Assembly: GCA_020347545.1 (NCBI GenBank)
Contig: CP070731.1
Coordinates: forward strand, 2,051,850-2,057,794
DNA length: 5,945 nucleotides
DNA from: Flavobacteriaceae bacterium
GTDB lineage: Bacteria; Bacteroidota; Bacteroidia; Flavobacteriales; Flavobacteriaceae
Reading direction: 5' to 3'
Numbering within the stretch: the first letter of the stretch is position 1; every line of letters starts with the position of its first letter. The notes under the pieces are model-generated. The model saw nothing but the letters and a program-made list of their open reading frames with translations, had not been told where the DNA came from and ran no database searches. Positions 1-4,526 of this stretch are shown one piece after another. The position numbers and the translations under genes are program-made.

Positions 1-1159
1 CGCGTAATTCCTCGCTGTCTTCCAGATCCGGGGCCAAAGGAATTAGGAAAATCGCAGCTTCCTTCCCATGAGGTACAATTGTGTCATCTGAAATAGAGGG
101 GAAGCTGGCATAAAACAGTGGTTCCTCTGGCCACATGGGATCATCATAAATGGCTTTGGCATGCTCATCAAAAGGCACATCAAAAAATAAGGTATGATGA
201 AGGACATTTTTAACTTTCTTGTCGAGCCCAACATAAAATAACAGCGAAGAAGGAGCCATGACTCTTTTCTCCCAATAATTCTTACTATATCTTCTGTACT
301 GTTCTGGCATTAAGGATTCAGTATGTGCATAATCCGCTCCCGATACAAGGAGTTCCACAGGAAGTTCCTCTCCGTTTACATTTACAGCCTCTACCTCTTT
401 GTTTTGATTTATGAGGATTGCCTCAACATTAGCATCAGTTGTAAAATTAACCCCCAATTCTTCAGCGAGGGTAATCATACCGTCTACCACAGATTTCATC
501 CCACCCTTAGGGTACCAGGTCCCCAGGCTCAAATCAGCAAAATTCATAAAACTGTAGAAGGCCGGTGTCATTGAAGGTTTCGCTCCTAAAAAAAGAACCG
601 GAAATTCGATTATCTGTCTTAATTTTGGACTCTTGAATTTTCTTTTCGCCACGTCATGTATTGTTCCGAGAAATTGCGGAACTTCAAAAACCGTCTTTTT
701 CGTGACCAATTCTAACGGGCTTAGACCCGGTTTATAGACAAGATCTTTTATCGCTACATCATAATTGGATTCCGCCTTTTTTAAAAAATCAGTCAAGGCA
801 ACGGATGAATAAGGTTCTTCCTTTTCAAAAGCCGATTTTATTTCCTCAAGATTATCAGAGATGTCAATAAAATCATTTTCTCCAAAATATACACGATAGG
901 CCGGTCCAAGCCTTTCCAATTGATAATAGTCAGAAGGGTTCCTTCCAAAATCCGCAAAAAATCTTTCAAACACATCGGGCATCCAATACCAGGTTGGACC
1001 CATATCAAATTTAAAACCGTCTCTTTCAAATTGCCTTGCTCTTCCTCCAAGCTGAGAATTCTTTTCATAGACGTTCACGTTGAATCCTTCTTTGGCCAAG
1101 TAACAAGCTGCCGAAATGGACGCAAATCCCGATCCTATTATGGTTATATTTTTCATCAT
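1..1159 (-). CDS. crtI: Phytoene desaturase (CrtI family), 3' end cut off by the window edge
   Basis: FAD-dependent carotenoid desaturase that introduces double bonds into phytoene on the way to lycopene, acting at the cytoplasmic membrane. The frame is open for 386 codons from 1159 to the left edge. The N-terminus has a Rossmann FAD motif (GSGFAS, residues 9-14, Ser in place of the third Gly), an acidic residue ending strand 2 (VYEK, Glu32) and the GGRA motif at 38-41. These are followed by the CrtI-type DMGPTWYWMPD (52-62), YPKGGM (216-221) and GADYAHTE (274-281). Family members are about 480-500 residues, so roughly 100 residues, including the C-terminal FAD motif, are missing to the left. 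An in-frame TAG lies directly before the ATGATG start, so translation begins at 1159 or 1156. The gene has its own promoter and is co-oriented with the upstream CarH gene. A CrtI-like desaturase of another specificity (such as CrtD) cannot be fully excluded. Confidence 0.9.
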   Translation of the reverse strand, partial: MMKNITIIGSGFASISAACYLAKEGFNVNVYEKNSQLGGRARQFERDGFKFDMGPTWYWMPDVFERFFADFGRNPSDYYQLERLGPAYRVYFGENDFIDISDNLEEIKSAFEKEEPYSSVALTDFLKKAESNYDVAIKDLVYKPGLSPLELVTKKTVFEVPQFLGTIHDVAKRKFKSPKLRQIIEFPVLFLGAKPSMTPAFYSFMNFADLSLGTWYPKGGMKSVVDGMITLAEELGVNFTTDANVEAILINQNKEVEAVNVNGEELPVELLVSGADYAHTESLMPEQYRRYSKNYWEKRVMAPSSLLFYVGLDKKVKNVLHHTLFFDVPFDEHAKAIYDDPMWPEEPLFYASFPSISDDTIVPHGKEAAIFLIPLAPDLEDSEELR

Positions 1160-1165
1160 CTAGTA

Positions 1166-1195
1166 CAAAACTACTTTATTTTTGACAAAAAACAA
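1166..1195 (-). promoter_or_regulatory. crtI promoter, Bacteroidota type
   Basis: On the minus strand a TTG (1195-1193) is separated by 19 bp from TAGTTTTG (1173-1166). This matches the Bacteroidota sigma-A consensus of TTG/TTTG at -33 and TAnnTTTG at -7 with usual spacing. The -7 element ends only 6 nt before the ATG at 1159, so the predicted transcript starts at about 1160-1162 and is essentially leaderless. It is the only CAAAnnTA (reverse of the -7 consensus) I find between the two genes. Confidence 0.72.
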
Positions 1196-1205
1196 CATTT
1201 TTGTC
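1184..1205. promoter_or_regulatory. Candidate operator: perfect inverted repeat over the crtI -33 element
   Basis: GACAAAAA (1184-1191) and TTTTTGTC (1198-1205) are perfect reverse complements separated by 6 bp. The centre (1194/1195) falls on the TTG -33 element of the crtI promoter, so a bound protein would compete with RNA polymerase. Each arm also contains the TnnACA / TGTnnA pattern (TTGACA at 1182-1187, TGTCTA at 1202-1207) described for CarH-type operators. Assignment to the neighbouring CarH regulator is inference from position; the repeat itself is seen directly. Confidence 0.5.
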
Positions 1206-1258
1206 TAACTTTTAATTATTTTTTTTAAACTTTTTTGTTTAAGTAATATTTTGTTCAA
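1200..1258. promoter_or_regulatory. Cluster of three TTTGTYYAA elements upstream of crtI
   Basis: Three related 9-mers lie in the same orientation: TTTGTCTAA at 1200-1208, TTTGTTTAA at 1234-1242 and TTTGTTCAA at 1250-1258. The second forms one arm of a TTAAAC-T6-GTTTAA dyad (1225-1242). The third is followed by AACAA (1263-1267), giving a TTGTT-N7-AACAA dyad. On the crtI coding strand each reads TTRRACAAA, which contains TnnACA. None is preceded by a good -7 consensus here, so they are not simply promoter pieces. Probable binding sites for the adjacent MerR-family regulator; the binding protein is inferred. Confidence 0.4.
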
Positions 1259-1382
1259 TTAAAACAAGTTTTTCCGTTTTTTTTACAAAAAAATAGAACA
1301 AAGCACATAATTCACACTGAAAAAATGAATTGAGTGGTTTTCCACATCCAAAAATCCAATAAAAATAAAATTGAGTAACAGC

Positions 1383-1400
1383 TGTTTCAGAAATGAAACA
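1383..1400. repeat. Short perfect inverted repeat, role unknown
   Basis: TGTTTCA (1383-1389) and TGAAACA (1394-1400) are exact reverse complements around a 4-nt GAAA loop. There is no following T tract on either strand, so it is not an obvious terminator. It lies between the regulator's terminator and the crtI promoter and could be an additional protein-binding dyad or a chance hairpin in AT-rich DNA. Confidence 0.35.
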
Positions 1401-1439
1401 TCTTTAAATTTACAAAAAAAATGGCAAGTAGATCGAATT

Positions 1440-1466
1440 AAAAAAAAACTATTCACCAGCAGAATA
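1440..1466 (-). terminator. Putative intrinsic terminator of the CarH gene
   Basis: Read on the minus strand, TATTC (1466-1462) pairs with GAATA (1454-1450) around a 7-nt loop, and a single G is followed by nine consecutive T (1448-1440). It sits 24 nt past the stop codon of the regulator gene. The stem is short and AT-rich, so termination may be partial and some read-through into crtI is possible. Confidence 0.42.
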
Positions 1467-1489
1467 TTATTTAATCTCGCCGAAAATCC

Positions 1490-2377
1490 CTACAGATTCT
1501 TTTGAACCCTCTCAAGCTGATCCCTAAAATCATGTGGAGACATTACTTTCAACACTTGATCATGATCACTCACAGCATCAAGATTTTCAGCGCTACCGGA
1601 GATAACAAAAGGCACATCAGTATCTTCAAGAATTGAAGAAATGAAACCATTAACCTTACTTATCTTTGGCGTAACAAACATGGTCATCATAAGGTTTGGC
1701 TCTGCAATTTCCAAGACTTTTTTAATATTCATAATAGGAACCCCATGACCCAGGTAATAAACATTCCAACCCATTTCCTTTGCCATGAAACTGGCAAGAA
1801 GCAAGCCGATTTCATGTTCCTCGCCCTCAAGGAGAAACAAAACCAAGGAAGGGGATCCTTTCGGTGGAATGGCGAGTTTTTCAATAGCAGCAATTATTTT
1901 CTGGCGGATCAGGTTTGACATATAATGTTCTTGCGCTATCATAGCCTTATTGGTAGTCCAAAGAACCCCAACGTACTGAAGAAAAGGATAGACGGCCTCA
2001 GTAATGGTCCTAAAAAAACCCTTTCTGATTACCTGCCTTTCAAATATGTCATCAAAATCCTCTTCGTTCATCTCCAACATACTCAGGGTCAAACCCTTCA
2101 TCTCATCACTACCCTCTGAATCAGGACTGGCTAAAACCTTATTCACCTCCTCATAAACCTCCTCATCCGACATTTTATTAAGTTTTGAAACGCGGTAACC
2201 GTTTCTTACCAGAATACCAAAATTCAATAGTTTCTTCAACTGTTCATCCGAATAATATCGAATATTCGTAGGGGTTCTCATCGGAGTCAAGAAATCATAC
2301 CGCCTCTCCCATATCCTTAAGGTATGGGCTTTTATCCCTGTTAAAGCTTCCACCTGAGCCACTGAATAAGTTACCAT
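1490..2377 (-). CDS. carH: CarH-type MerR regulator, B12-dependent light sensor
   Basis: A 295-residue transcriptional regulator of the CarH/LitR family. In characterised members an adenosylcobalamin-bound tetramer represses carotenoid genes in the dark and falls apart when light breaks the Co-C bond. Domains: MerR winged helix (2-70, YSVAQVEALTGIKAHTLRIW then NIRYYSDEQLKKL), a four-helix cap (about 90-170) and a Rossmann cobalamin domain (about 177-295). The cap carries the complete W-x9-EH signature (Trp140, Glu150, His151), and the Rossmann domain carries E-x-H-x-x-G (Glu186, His188, Gly191), with His188 the expected lower cobalt ligand. A TTG start two codons upstream is possible. I chose ATG at 2377 because AAAAG lies just before it and the protein then begins MVTYSV like its relatives. 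It is transcribed divergently from the FAS1 gene and lies upstream of crtI in the same direction. Light sensing is inferred from residues, not shown. Confidence 0.9.
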   Translation of the reverse strand: MVTYSVAQVEALTGIKAHTLRIWERRYDFLTPMRTPTNIRYYSDEQLKKLLNFGILVRNGYRVSKLNKMSDEEVYEEVNKVLASPDSEGSDEMKGLTLSMLEMNEEDFDDIFERQVIRKGFFRTITEAVYPFLQYVGVLWTTNKAMIAQEHYMSNLIRQKIIAAIEKLAIPPKGSPSLVLFLLEGEEHEIGLLLASFMAKEMGWNVYYLGHGVPIMNIKKVLEIAEPNLMMTMFVTPKISKVNGFISSILEDTDVPFVISGSAENLDAVSDHDQVLKVMSPHDFRDQLERVQKNL

Positions 2378-2405
2378 GTTCAACTTTTAAAAATTTATTA
2401 TTAGA

Positions 2406-2437
2406 CAAATATAGGTTAATCGCCGCTTAAAAAACAA
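2406..2437 (-). promoter_or_regulatory. carH promoter, Bacteroidota type
   Basis: On the minus strand TTG (2437-2435) and TATATTTG (2413-2406) are 21 bp apart, slightly long but inside the tolerated range for Flavobacterium promoters. The predicted transcript starts at about 2400-2402, leaving a leader of roughly 25 nt before the ATG at 2377, with AAAAG near the start. The -7 TTTG runs into TCTAA, creating the TTTGTCTAA element shared with the other promoters. Confidence 0.6.
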
Positions 2438-2484
2438 TAAAAATTGACTTTTTTAAGTTTTTGTTCACTTTTTTTATTTTTTTC

Positions 2485-2516
2485 TTGGACGTTATATATT
2501 TTTTTATATATCTTTG
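2485..2516 (+). promoter_or_regulatory. Promoter of the FAS1 lipoprotein gene
   Basis: TTG (2485-2487) and TATCTTTG (2509-2516, matching TAnnTTTG) are 21 bp apart on the plus strand. Transcription would start at about 2520-2522, giving a leader of about 25 nt with no Shine-Dalgarno sequence. The -7 element continues as TTTAACTTTTA. The resulting TTTGTTTAACTTTTA (2513-2527) differs by one base from 1200-1214 upstream of crtI. Confidence 0.6.
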
Positions 2517-2545
2517 TTTAACTTTTATAACTAAATTATTAAACG

Positions 2546-4369
2546 ATGAAAAATTTAATCCAACACTTAAACTATTTACCCAAGGCCCTGATGCTATTAT
2601 TAGTATTATCCTTTACGATGACAACACAATCATGTGACGATGACGACGACGACATGATAGACCCTAAAGATCAAAACATTGTAGAGATTGTCTCTAGCAG
2701 ACCTGATCTTTCCACTTTGACAGGTGCAGTTGTTGCAGCTGGTCTCGACGAAGCCTTAGCTGGTCCCGGACCATTCACAGTTTTCGCACCAACCAACGCA
2801 GCGTTCAATTCTATGGACCAGGACATATTAAATAATGTAATAGCAAATCCTTCTTTGTTGACAGCTTTGTTGCAATACCATGTAGTTTCAGGTAATGTAA
2901 CATCCGGAGACTTAACAAGTGGACCAGTTCAAACACTATTATCAGGTCAGACCATTGATGTTGACTTATCAAATGGTGTTGTTCTTAATGGGTCAGCAGA
3001 TGTAACAACAGCTGACGTTATGGCCTCAAATGGAGTCATACATATTATAAATGAAGTTTTAATCCCTGAAGATTTTGTGACAAACACCCTGGCCCAAATT
3101 GTGGCGGGAAGTCCAGATCATACCATTTTATTAAGCGCTCTCGGCAAACCAGAACTGGGAGACTTACTGGCTGCTGCCAATGATCCGACGCAAGACTTGA
3201 CCGTTTTTGCGCCAACTGATGCTGCTTTCGAAGCTGTATTAGGAGCTTTAGGAAAAGCAAGTATTGATGAAATTCCTGTAGGCTTGCTTAAAGAAATCGT
3301 TACCTATCATATTTTAGGTGGTGCAGTTACATCGGATCAATTATCTAATGGTGATGTAAACACGCTCCTACCAGGAATTCCTGGAGGACCAGAATACGAA
3401 TTTGTTACGGTAGACATTACAGATGGTGCAAAAATTAATAATGCAAATGTTACAGCAGCAGATTTGAAAGCTGTTAATGGTGTGGCACATGTGGTAGATG
3501 CAGTTTTACTTCCAAGTTATGTGGCTTATTCTGTAGGAACAATTGCAGAGCCGGTGTTGTTTGAAAATGACTTTACTATTTTATCTGCCGCTCTGAGAAA
3601 AGCTGAATTACTTGAAACAGTTGCAACTACACCAAATTTAACTGTTTTTGCGCCAACTAACGCAGGTTTTGTAGCTGCTGGAATTACATCCTTGGACGGT
3701 TTGGAGAAAGAAGATTTAACACCCGTATTGACATATCATGTATTAGGTGCAGTTGTAAAATCGGGAGATTTACCTGAAAGCGGAATAGCTGCTACTTTAA
3801 ATGGAGAGAACATATATCTCGGATACTCAACGAATGTATTGATCAATGGTTTGACTACGATTACAGCTGTTGATATTGAAAAGAGCAATGGTGTTGTACA
3901 CGTAATCGACAGAACATTGATCCCTCCAGCACCAAACGTGGTTGAGATTGCCTTGGCACTGGCAGATAATGGAGATGCCTCAGAATTCACAGTATTAACG
4001 AGCTTATTAGCCTCTGAAGCTTTCGCAGATATTACTCAAGCGATTATAGATGCCGAAAACATTACGGTATTCGCTCCAACTGATGCGGCATTCGAAGAAA
4101 TTGCCGACGTGATTCCAACTCTAACTGAGGATCAAATCAGAACAATATTGACCTATCATGCCGTAGGAGCAAGAGTATTTAGCTATAATCTTGTAAACGG
4201 TCAGGTAGTTCCTACTCTGAATACACAGACTTTAAAAGTGATTCTTAATGATAACGGCGCTTTCCTTGAAGATAAAACTGACGATAATGCCGAAATCATC
4301 ATAGTAAATGTGCATGGAAGCAATGGTGTAATTCATGCAGTAGATAAAGTATTAATCCCAGAGTTTTAA
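2546..4369 (+). CDS. Surface lipoprotein with four FAS1 (fasciclin) domains
   Basis: A 607-residue secreted lipoprotein of the fasciclin/beta-Ig-H3 family, whose domains usually mediate adhesion or ligand binding; the ligand here is unknown. Residues 1-29 form a signal peptide ending at a relaxed lipobox (TQSC, Cys30). Six Asp follow the Cys (31-36), the acidic type of tail that acts as a surface-export signal in Bacteroidota, so the protein probably faces outward from the outer membrane. Four tandem FAS1 domains occupy about 43-175, 178-325, 328-461 and 464-607. Each has the first conserved box (TVFAPTNAAF and variants, at 78, 219, 366 and 507), a central Tyr-His pair (111, 254, 397, 537) and the second box (NGVIHIINEVLIP and variants, at 162, 311, 448 and 593). 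Domain 2 carries a short Pro/Gly-rich insertion near 276-284. The gene is divergent from carH and ends before a strong hairpin. Regulation by CarH is suggested by shared promoter-proximal elements only. Confidence 0.93.
   Translation: MKNLIQHLNYLPKALMLLLVLSFTMTTQSCDDDDDDMIDPKDQNIVEIVSSRPDLSTLTGAVVAAGLDEALAGPGPFTVFAPTNAAFNSMDQDILNNVIANPSLLTALLQYHVVSGNVTSGDLTSGPVQTLLSGQTIDVDLSNGVVLNGSADVTTADVMASNGVIHIINEVLIPEDFVTNTLAQIVAGSPDHTILLSALGKPELGDLLAAANDPTQDLTVFAPTDAAFEAVLGALGKASIDEIPVGLLKEIVTYHILGGAVTSDQLSNGDVNTLLPGIPGGPEYEFVTVDITDGAKINNANVTAADLKAVNGVAHVVDAVLLPSYVAYSVGTIAEPVLFENDFTILSAALRKAELLETVATTPNLTVFAPTNAGFVAAGITSLDGLEKEDLTPVLTYHVLGAVVKSGDLPESGIAATLNGENIYLGYSTNVLINGLTTITAVDIEKSNGVVHVIDRTLIPPAPNVVEIALALADNGDASEFTVLTSLLASEAFADITQAIIDAENITVFAPTDAAFEEIADVIPTLTEDQIRTILTYHAVGARVFSYNLVNGQVVPTLNTQTLKVILNDNGAFLEDKTDDNAEIIIVNVHGSNGVIHAVDKVLIPEF
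2672..4366 (+). repeat. Four tandem FAS1 domain repeats within the lipoprotein gene
   Basis: The domain repeats span roughly 2672-3070, 3077-3520, 3527-3928 and 3935-4366. They are clear at protein level but well diverged in DNA. The longest identity I noticed is the 15-mer GTTTTTGCGCCAACT at 3203-3217 (domain 2) and 3644-3658 (domain 3). This implies old duplications rather than a recent expansion. Confidence 0.8.
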
Positions 4370-4371
4370 AC

Positions 4372-4394
4372 CTTGGGGCGCTTTCCCCGAGTTT
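4372..4394 (+). terminator. Intrinsic terminator of the FAS1 gene
   Basis: CTTGGGG (4372-4378) pairs with CCCCGAG (4385-4391) around a 6-nt loop, with one U-G pair, and is followed by TTT and an AT-rich stretch. It begins 3 nt after the stop codon. This GC-rich hairpin stands out from the AT-rich surroundings, although the T tract is short. Confidence 0.6.
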
Positions 4395-4432
4395 ATAATC
4401 TATTTTTGATAGTTTGATTTATTTTGGATGCG

Positions 4433-4471
4433 TGGATCGATGGTTATTGCAACCATCGGTCCATTCTTCTT
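4433..4471 (+). terminator. Second, longer hairpin, probable back-up terminator
   Basis: TGGATCGATGGTT (4433-4445) pairs with AACCATCGGTCCA (4451-4463) around a 5-nt loop: 13 pairs with a single G-U, followed by TTCTTCTT. It lies 64 nt past the FAS1 stop and 64 nt before the receptor start. It could terminate read-through from the first hairpin. It might instead be a leader structure of the receptor mRNA, if that promoter lies further upstream than I can see. Confidence 0.5.
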
Positions 4472-4526
4472 ACAGAATGTTATGAACTAAAATCTTTTCT
4501 AATTACCTTTAATTAAACTTTTGCAC

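Larger units (their letters stand above)
1160..1489. other. Non-coding region between crtI and the CarH gene
   Basis: These 330 bases are very AT-rich and hold no credible coding frame; every ATG on the plus strand runs into a stop within a few codons. The region contains the crtI promoter (1166-1195), an inverted repeat on its -33 element (1184-1205), three TTTGTYYAA 9-mers between 1200 and 1258, and a TTAAAC-T6-GTTTAA dyad at 1225-1242. Further left of the regulator gene it has a hairpin TGTTTCA-GAAA-TGAAACA at 1383-1400 and a terminator-like hairpin at 1440-1466. I see nothing else in it. Its length, larger than needed for one promoter, suggests regulatory occupancy. Confidence 0.75.
2378..2545. 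other. Divergent promoter region between carH and the FAS1 gene
   Basis: This 168-bp region carries the outward-facing promoters of both genes. TTTGTYYA-type elements occur as TTTGTCTAA on the minus strand (2409-2401), TTTGTTCAC at 2459-2467 and TTTGTTTAA at 2513-2521; a weaker copy, TGTTCAAC at 2377-2384, touches the carH start. An ATATAT-T6-ATATAT dyad (2494-2511) abuts the FAS1 -7 element. The outer two 9-mers begin at the TTTG of each -7 element, so an occupant would cover the transcription start. This geometry suits joint control and autoregulation, which is inference. Confidence 0.55.

Noticed and set aside
838..1068. 76-codon open frame on the minus strand inside crtI
   Set aside because: It is a shifted frame of crtI. 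The crtI frame is open through this region and carries conserved motifs, whereas this frame encodes nothing recognisable.
1..1159. Possibility that crtI is a frameshifted pseudogene
   Set aside because: Translation from 1159 is continuous to the left edge in one frame, and motif positions (codons 53, 221, 276 and 342) fall in register, so it is merely cut by the window.
1334..1345. GTGG-TTTT-CCAC mini-hairpin
   Set aside because: Only four pairs with no T tract and no link to a gene end or promoter; expected by chance.
1160..1489. Small RNA, CRISPR or mobile-element remnants in the long gap
   Set aside because: No spaced direct repeats, terminal inverted repeats or target duplications are visible; the structure present is explained by promoter, operator-like dyads and a terminator.
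2378..2383. TTG start for carH two codons upstream of the ATG
   Set aside because: The ATG at 2377 has AAAAG at good distance and gives the usual MerR N-terminus; the TTG adds two residues without support.
3045..3990. Minus-strand open frames within the FAS1 gene
   Set aside because: They are antisense shadows of the FAS1 repeats, with no family features or start context of their own.
4401..4408. TATTTTTG between the two hairpins as a promoter -7 element
   Set aside because: It matches TAnnTTTG, but the nearest upstream TTG (4373-4375) is 25 bp away inside a hairpin stem, and transcription from here would run straight into the second hairpin.
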